DNA from: JAZRYE01 sp045600585
GTDB lineage: Bacteria > Bacillota_I > Bacilli_A > RFN20 > CAG-826
Assembly (NCBI GenBank): GCA_045600585.1
Contig: JAZRYE010000026.1
Location: 1-33,955, forward strand
Length of the DNA stretch: 33,955 nt
Reading direction: 5' to 3'
Below are positions 24,682 through 31,731 of the stretch, piece after piece. A program made the position numbers and the translations under genes. The notes beneath the pieces were generated by a model, which saw only the letters and a program-made list of their open reading frames with translations, was not told the DNA's origin and ran no database searches. The first letter of the stretch is position 1, and every line of letters starts with the position of its first letter.

Positions 24682-26052
24682 TTATTTGTTAATAATATCT
24701 TCTTCGCCGAATGGATCGCCGCATTCTGGACAGAATTTTGGAGGGTTCTTTGGATCTTTTGGTTCCCAACCGCATTTGTCACATCTATAGAGTGGCTCTC
24801 CAGCAGGTTTCTTAGCACCACATTCAGCGCAGAATTTGCCTTTATTTACAGCTCCGCAAGTTGGACATTTCCAGCCAGCAGCTTCTTCTGGCTTCTTACA
24901 TCCACATTCTGGACAGAATTTTCCTTCAGCCATAGCTCCACAATGTGGACACTTCCAAGCACCATTAGCAGCAGCTTGTGCTTCTGCTTGTTTTCTTGCA
25001 GCGGCTTCTTGTTCTGCTTTTTGTTGTGCCATTGCGTCTTGTTGAGCTTGCATGTTATAGAAGTTATTTGCATTCATTCCACCAGCGTTTTGAGCCATAT
25101 TTAATCCCATAAAGCCCATCATTGCGCCATTTGGATTGTTTGCAGCGTTTTTCATAGCTTCTGCTTGAGCTTCAACTAAAGTTGCACCAGCCATGCCTGC
25201 GTTTTTATAAACAGCTTGTCTTTGTAAATTCTTAATGAGGTCTTCATCTTCTTTTGGAAGAGTGACGCTTGCTAAAGCAATAGAAACAATTTCAAGACCA
25301 CGTGTTTCTCTCCATTTTTCAGATAATGCTTCGTTCATAGCATTTTCTAAATCAGTTGTATGAGCAACGATTTGGTTTGGTCTCATTTCCATAGCGGATA
25401 ATTTACCGAATGCTGGTTGTAAAGCAGAAATGAATTCTGACTTTAATTGAGAATCAAGATTGCTACGATAATATGTATCAGCAACATTACCAGCAACATT
25501 TGTATAGAATAATAATGGGTTAGAAATCTTATAGGAGAATGTACCACAGCAGCGAACGCTGACATCGATATCTAAGCCAATCTTAGAGTCTACAACTCTA
25601 AATGGAACAGGATTCATTGTGCCAAATTTGTTATCTAATAATTCCTTTAAGTTGAAGTAATATACTCTTTGGTCTTTTCCTGTATCACCACCATAACCGA
25701 TACGTTTCCACATTGTTGAGAACATACCAGCGATGCCTTTTCCTAAGTTTCCACAGAAGATTGATGGTTCTGTAGATTTATCAAATGTGTATTCACCTGG
25801 TTCAGAACAAATTTCAACGATTCTTCCTTGTTCAACAATGATCATACATTGGCCATCAGCAACAGCAATACCAGAACCATTTGAAATAATGTTTTCGTTA
25901 CCATGTTTATTTGACGAACGTCTAGCGCTAATCTTATTAACGCCTTTTGTCATTAAGACATCTTTATCCATTGCTTCACAATAGAAAAATTCTTTCCATT
26001 GATCTGCTAATGTGCCTCCAACGGCACCTGAAATAGCTTTAATTAAACCCAT
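24682..26052 (-). CDS. SPFH-domain (YdjI/virion-core-like) protein with three zinc ribbons
   Basis: The N-terminal 300 residues match the SPFH-like family of YdjI (FFYCEAMDKDVLMTKGVNKIS, SNGSGIAVADGQCMIIVEQG, VRCCGTFSYKISNP). An Ala/Gln-rich helix follows (about 305-365; AQQDAMAQQKAEQEAAARKQ). The C-terminus carries three four-Cys zinc ribbons (WKCPHCG...FCPECG, WKCPTCG...FCAECG, YRCDKCG...FCPECG). SPFH proteins form oligomeric rings at membranes; ribbons may bind partners or metal. It leads the operon with AAGGAGG before the ATG. Confidence 0.87.
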   Translation of the reverse strand: MGLIKAISGAVGGTLADQWKEFFYCEAMDKDVLMTKGVNKISARRSSNKHGNENIISNGSGIAVADGQCMIIVEQGRIVEICSEPGEYTFDKSTEPSIFCGNLGKGIAGMFSTMWKRIGYGGDTGKDQRVYYFNLKELLDNKFGTMNPVPFRVVDSKIGLDIDVSVRCCGTFSYKISNPLLFYTNVAGNVADTYYRSNLDSQLKSEFISALQPAFGKLSAMEMRPNQIVAHTTDLENAMNEALSEKWRETRGLEIVSIALASVTLPKEDEDLIKNLQRQAVYKNAGMAGATLVEAQAEAMKNAANNPNGAMMGFMGLNMAQNAGGMNANNFYNMQAQQDAMAQQKAEQEAAARKQAEAQAAANGAWKCPHCGAMAEGKFCPECGCKKPEEAAGWKCPTCGAVNKGKFCAECGAKKPAGEPLYRCDKCGWEPKDPKNPPKFCPECGDPFGEEDIINK

Positions 26053-26153
26053 AATAAAGCCTCCTTTTTGTATTCAATGTAATTTTATTAAAAAATTAAT
26101 TATATGTAAATAATTATTGAAAATAAAAAGGACTAGTTAACTAGTCCAAACAA
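26053..26153 (-). terminator. Spacer with terminator of the 72-residue protein gene
   Basis: GGACTAG, TTAA loop, CTAGTCC (26130-26147) followed on the minus strand by TTTTTATTTT ends the upstream gene. The rest is AT-rich and should hold the promoter of the SPFH operon, though no hexamer pair stands out. Confidence 0.75.
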
Positions 26154-26372
26154 TTATTTTCTTAAAAACATTATTTCTTCAGCAACGTCTTCTATTATAG
26201 CAGGGCATTCACCACCAATTTGAACATCGTAATGAACCTTATCATTTTTATCCTTATAGACTTTATAAATATAGCCAAGCATTAAATCTTGCTTTCTTTT
26301 AAATCCTACACGATCGCCAAGATGATATTTGCTTTCAATTATTTCTTTTTGTTTTCGTTTAAATAAGCACAT
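26154..26372 (-). CDS. 72-residue protein of unknown function
   Basis: A small basic-then-acidic protein, MCLFKRKQKE..., whose middle (YHLGDRVGFKRKQDLMLGYIYKVYKDKNDKVHYDVQIGG) alternates like a small five-strand beta barrel of the Tudor/KOW kind. That is a guess from pattern, not a family match. It is followed by a good terminator. The upstream gap is shared with the start of the broken GH125 gene and holds a TATGATATCATA palindrome. Confidence 0.55.
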   Translation of the reverse strand: MCLFKRKQKEIIESKYHLGDRVGFKRKQDLMLGYIYKVYKDKNDKVHYDVQIGGECPAIIEDVAEEIMFLRK

Positions 26373-26422
26373 ATGTTGTGATTATGATATCATATAAAAA
26401 GCAAATAAGGAAATATGCTTAT

Positions 26423-27688
26423 ATGAATAAAAGTTTTAAATCATTAAGAGAAAAATTGAGCAACTATCTTTAAGATAAAAATGAAAATAAATTATTCAAT
26501 AATTGCTTTTTTAATACAATCGATACAACCGTGAGATGCGATGATGATGGAAGTGTTTTTGTTATTACAGGAGATATTCCTGCAATGTGGCTCAGAGATT
26601 CAGCGGCTCAAGTTATGCAATATCTATTTTTTCTAGATGATCCTGAAGTTAAACATTTAATTAAAGGTGTTATTAAAAAGCAATTAACACAAATAATCCA
26701 CGACCCTTATGCAAATGCGTTTATGCACGATAATTCCACTACTAGTGAATGGAAATACAATGTAACATCAGATTCTATGCAAGATGATATTTGGGAAAGA
26801 AAATTTGAGTTAGATTCTTTATGTTATCCACTATTCTTAATGACAAAGTATTTTGAAAAAACTAACGATTTATCAATCTTTGATTCTTTGTTCTTAAATG
26901 CGTTTGATACAATAATTGATACAGTTAATAAAGAAAGAAGTCATAGTAAAAAGAGTTCATATTTCTTTCATTTTGAAAGAAGTGATAAGACATTTACTGT
27001 TGGAAAAGATACAAACCCATTGGAAGAAAAAGGATTGGTTTGGAGTGGGTTTAGACCAAGTGATGATACTTGTAAATATCATTACCATATCCCTGATAAT
27101 ATGTTTTTAGTAAGTGTATTAAATAAATTGACTAGTATTTTCGATATTATTAAAGATGAAAATAGAAAAGAAATATGTATTAAATTGATTCAAGAATTGA
27201 GACCTCTTATTGAACGATATGGCATAACCCATGTTGAAGGACTTTGAAATATCTATGTTTCAGAAACAAACTGCTTAGGAAAGTATGAAACTAATGACGA
27301 CGCTAATATACCAAGTTTGTTATCTTTACCATATTTAGAATATCCATATTTAGATGAAGAAATTTATAAAAACACAAGACGCTACATATTATCCTTTAAT
27401 AATAAATATTATTATAAAGGGGAAGTCTTAGAAGGAATCGGATCTCCTCACACTCCTCAAAATAGAGTGTGGCCTCTTTCCTTAGCTATGCAAGGTATAA
27501 CTTCTAACGACGAAGAAGAAATAAGAAGATGCTATGAACAATTAAAAGCATCTACCAATAATGAAGGCTTGATGCACGAAGGTGTAGATGTTGATGATGT
27601 TTCTATTTATTCTCGCCCATGGTTTGCTTGGGCAAATTCTTTATTTTCTTATTTTGTAATTCTTAAAAAAGATATTTTATTTAAATAA
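26423..27688 (+). pseudogene. Broken GH125 exo-alpha-1,6-mannosidase
   Basis: One frame runs from the ATG at 26423 to the TAA at 27686-27688, with an in-frame TAA at 26471-26473 and a TGA at 27245-27247. Without them it would encode about 419 residues with clear family 125 glycosidase marks: TGDIPAMWLRDSAAQV, FMHDNSTTSEWKYN, GLVWSGFRPSDD, DDANIPSLLSLPYLEYPY, and GSPHTPQNRVWPLSLAMQG. The enzyme class cleaves alpha-1,6-mannose from N-glycans or yeast mannan. The TGA falls where relatives tend to have Gly, which fits GGA to TGA. The frame is otherwise intact, so decay looks recent. Confidence 0.9.
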
Positions 27689-28104
27689 ATAACCAAAGAA
27701 CCATACCGATACAAAATGACAGAACATTAGCTAATATCGCATAAGTGATATTCCATTTTCTTGTATGAGCTTTTCCATGTCTACAAAATAATTTATATAC
27801 CACTGCTTCAACTAACATAATTAGTAAATCAATTAAAATATATGGAATAACAAACCAAGGCGATTTTTCACTAAAATAAGCAATAAGATTTAAAGATACA
27901 TTTAAACCAATTTGAGTTATCGAGTTAGTAATTAAAATGATAAGTAATGACTTCTTATCAAATTTAAATAATATTGCAAGCAATATTTCTATTGTTAATG
28001 TCAGTAATAATCTAGCAAAAAATTCTAATATTTTTTTGTGTAATTATAAGATTTAACAAGTTCAATTTTCTTGTCTAAAGAAATCAATCCATCAAAAGTT
28101 TATC
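27681..28104 (-). pseudogene. Remnant of a multi-helix membrane protein with a frameshift
   Basis: The open part (27681-27983, TTG start, 100 codons) encodes about three membrane helices (LLIILITNSITQIGLN, YILIDLLIMLVEAVVY, ILANVLSFCIGMVLWLF). The similarity continues upstream as ILEFFARLLLTLTIEI without a start codon. After a one-base shift at a run of seven A (about 28032-28038) it goes on as DGLISLDKKIELVKSYNY, which then meets a stop. I read this as the C-terminal end of a larger protein whose gene has decayed. It overlaps the tail of the GH125 pseudogene by eight bases. Confidence 0.6.
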
Positions 28105-28167
28105 TTATTTGATAGAGTTGTCCCGTAAAAGACAAATGGTCCACTTTTTAATGAAACTGTTTTACTA

Positions 28168-29658
28168 TTAAATAGTAGGATTATCAACATGTCCCACAAA
28201 TATTGGAGTACCATTAATATCTCTAATGATATAGATGAAAGGTTGATTGAGTTTCACATCAAGAGTGTCATTCTTCATTGGTTCAGCAGTTCCTGTGGCT
28301 CCAAACGACGCCATTGTAACGCTTTTAACGATTGAACCATCTTCATTAAATTCTACTTCATTCTTCTGTTTAATCTTTTGGATATAGATGTTATAGTCAT
28401 CAAGCTTCTCGTCATCAAAAGCGTTTTTGAAAGAATCAATGTTACGATTATAGATATCTCCGAAGCCTAAATTCTCTAAACTTTTTTGAAAGTCGACATC
28501 CGATTTTGTCGTAAATTTTGGAGTTGATAAATTAACCATAATATAACCATATTCTCCATTCTTGACGATATTCTCTTCTTTTTCTTCAAAGATATTCGCA
28601 TCTTTAGTGAGATCAAAAATATTATCTTCTACTTTCTTTGGAACTAAGTATGTGACCGACGCTCTATGCGAAGAATAATAGTCTTTCACTGAAATATAGG
28701 AACCGTAATCATAATAAGACTGGCTTAAATACGAATGGTTCATATATGTAGCTTTAACCGTTTTATCATTGCTAAGATAGAAATCATCTTTAATATTGTT
28801 TTCAGATAGATATTTCTTTGCCCACGCATTTTTGAAGTATAGTGTTGAGAATAAATACAACTGGGTTTCATCGTTAATTTCTAAGAATTTATCATCAATA
28901 AAACCATTAGAATTGACGGCTTGATTTACCCATTCCACCATCTTGTTTGGTTCGGATTCAAAGTTAATCTGATAAGCTTCACAATATAGCTTAGTTAAAC
29001 TATTTACAAATTCTTGATTATAGTTAAATTCATTATTGAAGAACGCAGAATTTTTAAGTTGAATCGTTGATTCATCACTGGCGAAAGAATTAGCTTTCAT
29101 AACCTTATCATAGAAGGTAACCCTACTACTCTCATTGAGCCCTAAAAGGGTGCTGAACTTTTCTTTTAATTCTTCTCTACTAGTCGCATTAGTCATCTCA
29201 TTAATTATCGAGTATAAGCCTACGACAGAATAAGACATATTATCCTTTTTAGAAGTATCTACCAGAGCATGATATGTGAGATTTGAAAAATTGTTGTAGG
29301 CCTTGCTTTCCTCTTCTGTTGTTCTAATTGGAAATGGGGCACTACCATCAGGGTAAGAAACAGTATTTAATTTCTTAAATGTGTTTGATTCCGCAATTCT
29401 AATCTCGTTCAAGGAATAACGTCGATTAGATGTTTTAACACTTTCTTTTATCTTTAATGAAGAGAAGAAAATCACAGAAGCTGGAACAGCGATAATACTC
29501 ACCATTACTGCAGCAGTAACAATTAAAGCGAGTTTATATGGTTTGATTTTATGTTTAGATTTTCTACTATTTGGTTCTAGTTGAGTCGCGTCAAAAGAGA
29601 GATTCGCATTGCTAGATTGTTCAAAATCTTGTTTGAATTGTTTTTTTAATTCGTCCAT
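28168..29658 (-). CDS. Membrane-anchored serpin
   Basis: The 496-residue protein has a charged cytoplasmic N-terminus (1-41), one membrane helix (about 42-67), and an external serpin domain (about 95-494). Serpin marks include YSIINEMTNATS, LYLFSTLYFKNAWAKKY, FNEDGS before the reactive loop (about 439-462), and the C-terminal PFIYIIRDINGTPIFVGHVDNP. The hinge after Gly-441 reads SIVKSVTMAS instead of the small-residue run of inhibitory serpins, so suicide inhibition is uncertain. It starts two bases after an ECF sigma factor gene, whose last codons contain its ribosome binding site (GGAGGT). The topology is that of an anti-sigma factor with a serpin as outer domain; that role is inference. 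Confidence 0.88.
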   Translation of the reverse strand: MDELKKQFKQDFEQSSNANLSFDATQLEPNSRKSKHKIKPYKLALIVTAAVMVSIIAVPASVIFFSSLKIKESVKTSNRRYSLNEIRIAESNTFKKLNTVSYPDGSAPFPIRTTEEESKAYNNFSNLTYHALVDTSKKDNMSYSVVGLYSIINEMTNATSREELKEKFSTLLGLNESSRVTFYDKVMKANSFASDESTIQLKNSAFFNNEFNYNQEFVNSLTKLYCEAYQINFESEPNKMVEWVNQAVNSNGFIDDKFLEINDETQLYLFSTLYFKNAWAKKYLSENNIKDDFYLSNDKTVKATYMNHSYLSQSYYDYGSYISVKDYYSSHRASVTYLVPKKVEDNIFDLTKDANIFEEKEENIVKNGEYGYIMVNLSTPKFTTKSDVDFQKSLENLGFGDIYNRNIDSFKNAFDDEKLDDYNIYIQKIKQKNEVEFNEDGSIVKSVTMASFGATGTAEPMKNDTLDVKLNQPFIYIIRDINGTPIFVGHVDNPTI

Positions 29659-29660
29659 CG

Positions 29661-30179
29661 CTATTTACCTCCATAGTAATCACGAAGTTTCTTAATTCCG
29701 CGTTGATATTTTGAGGATACTTGTGAAGTGGTTAAATCATTCGCTTTTGCAATTTCTCTAAAAGTAAATCCATAGATGAGATGCAATACTAAGAATTTGT
29801 ATTCCTCTTCATCTAAGACGTCTTTGAATTTCTCTAGATAGATCGAAACGCTTTCTTCATCATATTTCCCTTCGATATCGTCGGAATAAGCGAGACGGTT
29901 TTTAATTTGATTATAACGGTTGATTGATAGATTCTTTGCGGTGACGAGTAAAAAATATTTAAGCTTGCTTTCACTCATGAAATCTCTTTTTCTCTCATAC
30001 ATCTTAAGGAATGTCTCATTAACGATGTCTTTTGCTTCATCTTCGCTTTTTAATATATCGAAGGAAATATAATAGACAAGATAACGATATTTCTCAAAAA
30101 TGAGATTAAAAGCTTTGTTCATCTCCTCTACGCAAGTTGAGCATAGTTTTTTCAAGACCGAGTAACCAATTCTTTCCAT
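29661..30179 (-). CDS. ECF-type RNA polymerase sigma factor
   Basis: The protein of about 172 residues has sigma region 2 (FEKYRYLVYYISFDILKS, EDEAKDIVNETFLKMYE) and a C-terminal region 4 helix-turn-helix (LIYGFTFREIAKANDLTTSQVSSKYQRGIKKL). There is no region 3, as in extracytoplasmic-function sigma factors. I start at the ATG at 30177-30179; a TTG six codons upstream and an ATG further down (with GAGGAG too close) are alternatives. Translation is coupled to the membrane serpin. Upstream, two GAAAAC motifs 18 bases apart lie in the gap shared with a divergent micropeptide gene and could be part of an autoregulated promoter. Confidence 0.88.
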   Translation of the reverse strand: MERIGYSVLKKLCSTCVEEMNKAFNLIFEKYRYLVYYISFDILKSEDEAKDIVNETFLKMYERKRDFMSESKLKYFLLVTAKNLSINRYNQIKNRLAYSDDIEGKYDEESVSIYLEKFKDVLDEEEYKFLVLHLIYGFTFREIAKANDLTTSQVSSKYQRGIKKLRDYYGGK

Positions 30180-30295
30180 CTCTATTAAATAAAACAATTT
30201 AACAAGGCGTTTTTGTCGTTTTCTAAAAATTTTTTTATAGTGTTTTCAAAAGCTATATAATAATCATCATTTTACCATAAGGAGAAAACGATTGT
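30180..30295. promoter_or_regulatory. Divergent promoter region between the sigma factor and the micropeptide
   Basis: This AT-rich gap carries, for the plus strand, TATAAT at 30256-30261 and AAGGAG at 30279-30284. For the minus strand it has the repeated GAAAAC motif (18 bases between copies), which resembles the GAAAC core of ECF -35 elements. No clear matching -10 is seen, so the leftward promoter is uncertain. Confidence 0.45.
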
Positions 30296-30358
30296 ATGAA
30301 AACATTTAGTTATGTAATGTTTGACTACTTAAAAAATCTATCACAAGAGCATTTTTAA
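30296..30358 (+). CDS. 20-residue peptide gene divergent from the sigma-serpin operon
   Basis: A complete small cistron: TATAAT 35 bases upstream, AAGGAG 11 bases before the ATG, 20 codons, TAA, and a strong terminator beginning ten bases later. The product starts MKTFSYVMFDYLK and ends in QEHF. It is amphipathic and aromatic-rich, with no signal peptide, and too short for family recognition. Having -10, ribosome binding site and terminator around so short a frame argues for a translated peptide or a small dual RNA. A link to the divergent sigma factor is possible but unproved. Confidence 0.55.
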   Translation: MKTFSYVMFDYLKNLSQEHF

Positions 30359-30362
30359 AAAG

Positions 30363-30398
30363 AAAAAAGCCATATCAGGTGCGATATGGCGATTTTTT
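30363..30398. terminator. Strong bidirectional terminator
   Basis: GCCATATC (30369-30376), six-base loop, GATATGGC (30383-30390), with GATTTTTT after it and AAAAAA before it. It ends the micropeptide transcript and also works for leftward transcription. Confidence 0.9.
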
Positions 30399-30422
30399 CA
30401 AAATGGCTATACACTTTAGAAA

Positions 30423-30470
30423 TGATACACTGCACCCACCTCGAGTGATTTAAGGAGCAGTTGCACCCAC
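30423..30470. repeat. Degenerate repeats of the TGCACCC type
   Basis: TGCACCCAC occurs at 30431-30439 and 30462-30470, 31 bases apart; the first follows TGATACAC. The reverse complement (GGGTGCA followed by GATAC-like bases) recurs at 32497 and 33735 within the direct repeats of the right end. This could be an old transposon end. I see no gene in 30399-30561. Confidence 0.4.
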
Positions 30471-30531
30471 ACCTAATACTTACTATTTTGTAATTGTTTT
30501 TAATGACAAAATATGATTTAATAATGGTAAG

Positions 30532-30582
30532 AATTCACCCGTGGTAGCTAGTGACTACCGCCTAGTGGGAATTCTTTTTCTT
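30532..30582. repeat. Nested hairpin around the stop of the PemK-like gene
   Basis: GAATTCACCC pairs, with one bulge, with GGGAATTC, and inside lies a second stem GGTAG with CTACC. A TTTTTC run follows on the plus strand. The outer arm overlaps the last codons of the leftward gene. It may be a terminator, or an end hairpin of an IS200/IS605-like element; neither is proved. Confidence 0.45.
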
Positions 30583-30888
30583 TATTATTTCCCATATTTT
30601 ATCTATATCATCTGGGCACAAATTATAATCTCTTAATGCTTCGGACAAATAATCTTTAGAATCAGTACTGATATCATCTCTTAAAAATGACGTTTTATTC
30701 CAATCTTGAGGATTGTGAATTGGAATATTTTTATGGTGTCCTCTTTTCGGACTATTTGTCAAACCTAAATTTACATATGATTTACCATCATCTGATTGAC
30801 CAATAACTAAAGCTGGATGTCTTCCTTTATTTTTGTTTCCCATTTTTCGTTTTGCATTATTTCTAAAATGCCATTTAATGCTTTTCAT
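30562..30888 (-). CDS. Basic protein with PemK/MazF-like features, possible toxin
   Basis: The 108-residue protein contains RHPALVIGQSDDGKSYVNLGLTNS followed by KRGHHKNIPIHNP. This resembles the beta-barrel start of PemK/MazF endoribonucleases (RPALVI...), but no catalytic residue can be assigned with confidence. The C-terminal part is an acidic helix (YLSEALRDYNLCPDDIDKIWEII). Its start overlaps, by 14 bases, the end of a frameshifted DUF4314-like gene, as in paired small genes of toxin-antitoxin or phage type. The family is not firmly recognised. Confidence 0.6.
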   Translation of the reverse strand: MKSIKWHFRNNAKRKMGNKNKGRHPALVIGQSDDGKSYVNLGLTNSPKRGHHKNIPIHNPQDWNKTSFLRDDISTDSKDYLSEALRDYNLCPDDIDKIWEIIKKKNSH

Positions 30889-31061
30889 TACATTTCCTCA
30901 ATATCTCAAACATGTCTATATTTTCAATGAGTGCAACTCCTCCCCAACTTCCATGAATTTGTCCTAAATCATCAATTAATTCAACAATGCCTGTTTTTCC
31001 ACTATATTGAGGTTCTCCATTCATTTGAATTATTTTTTATATAATCGCCAACTTCTACCAT
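30875..31061 (-). pseudogene. DUF4314-like small protein gene with a homopolymer frameshift
   Basis: AAAGGAG ten bases before the ATG (31059-31061) starts MVEVGDYIK, which then runs out of frame and stops. Removing one A from the run of six (31033-31038) restores MVEVGDYIKIIQMNGEPQYSGKT..., continuing GIVELIDDLGQIHGSWGG to the stop at 30875-30877. The whole (about 61 residues) resembles DUF4314 proteins (IRMND...GTVG-IDD-GTIHVKWD). The shift may be a true mutation, a phase switch or a sequencing error. The end overlaps the next gene's start. Confidence 0.6.
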
Positions 31062-31107
31062 AAAATAAAATCTCCTTTCGTCAGCACGTTTTGTGTTTCA
31101 AAAGGAG

Positions 31108-31425
31108 AAAAATAAAAAGCCATCCAAATGAAAACACTTTTGCAATTAACTGCTGATATTTCTATCAACCATAATTGCTGGTGTTTCATCATCCTTGTGA
31201 TGGCCACATTCTCAAGATTAACTTGTGCGGAGCATTGACATTGATTAATCTAGGCCCCGGATTTACGGAACATTCCTAGAGGTATCCTCTTTGAATCTGG
31301 GCGATACTTCCCGCATTGATAGATCCTAACACGTCCAATCTACCAGTTCTTAATATAGTTTCCTGTCGTTTACCTGCGTTTATAAGCCCACTTAAGGACG
31401 CGCCTCTAGTCTGCTATTAAGAGCA
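31108..31425 (-). ncRNA. Structured RNA of about 315 nt, family not identified
   Basis: No reading frame of note occurs, and the stretch is clearly GC-richer than its flanks. The minus strand forms several good stems. GCAATTA/TAATTGC encloses GTTGATA/TATCAGC closed by a GAAA tetraloop (about 31142-31178). AGATTAA/TTAATCT lies near 31213-31251, AGAGG/CCTCT near 31280, and CGCGTCC pairs with GGACGTG across about 70 bases. GGCCATC and GATGGC would close the 3' part just before TTTTTATTTTT. The GAAA loop and T-run indicate leftward transcription; GATAAAAT near 31430 may be the -10. A raiA-motif RNA is one idea, unchecked. Confidence 0.6.
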
Positions 31426-31616
31426 TAAATATTTTATCATAAAAAAATTAACTAAAAATACTATTAATTAGTTAAAAGTTATCGATTTCCTATCATCAAT
31501 TAGTTTTCCTATTATCTTTTTGATTTCCTATGTTTTATATTTTTAAATCAAACAAGGCATTCAAATTTGCTTAAAATATATAAGAAAGCCTATATTCTTG
31601 CAAAAATAATAAAAAA
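31426..31616. other. AT-rich spacer without recognised genes
   Basis: About 190 very AT-rich bases between the structured RNA and a bidirectional terminator. GATTTCCTAT occurs twice (near 31485 and 31522). A short plus-strand frame here has no ribosome binding site and was not accepted. Confidence 0.5.
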
Positions 31617-31650
31617 CAGTGAAGATACTACGTATCAACACTGTTGTTTA
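31617..31650. terminator. Bidirectional terminator downstream of the PBECR4-like gene
   Basis: CAGTG, AA, GATAC, three bases, GTATC, AA, CACTG form a symmetric stem (31617-31643). A-rich bases precede and TTGTTT follows, so both strands can use it. Confidence 0.8.
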
Positions 31651-31663
31651 CTTATGTCTTGCT

Positions 31664-31731
31664 GCAACGAAGTTAATAGTTTTTATGACAAGTGCAACGA
31701 AGTTAATAGATTGAACGCAACGAAGTTAATA
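31664..31731. repeat. Three copies of GCAACGAAGTTAATA
   Basis: Identical 15-base copies start at 31664, 31694 and 31717. The third covers the stop codon of the PBECR4-like gene. Such short clustered repeats suit binding sites for a transposase or regulator. Confidence 0.8.

Noticed and set aside
24836..25045. Cys/Ala-rich plus-strand frame opposite the zinc ribbons
   Set aside because: It is the mirror of a repetitive coding region, with no ribosome binding site.
26423..27688. Reading TGA at 27245 as Trp or Gly under an alternative genetic code
   Set aside because: Trp is TGG in all other genes, TGA ends at least one gene (the 60-residue peptide), and the same frame has a TAA as well.
30421..30470. 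Named IS-family inverted repeat
   Set aside because: TGCACCC-type bases recall some IS ends, but no transposase or matching opposite end confirms any family.
30532..30582. tRNA gene
   Set aside because: The nested stems do not give a cloverleaf, and no T-arm GGTTCGA motif is present.
31108..31425. tmRNA, RNase P RNA, SRP RNA or T-box
   Set aside because: I could not find the tRNA-like ends and tag frame, the GAGGAAAGTCC core, the SRP GGAAG loop or the T-box core on either strand.
31664..31731. CRISPR array
   Set aside because: The repeats are only 15 bases, spacers are 8-15 bases, and there are three copies and no cas genes.
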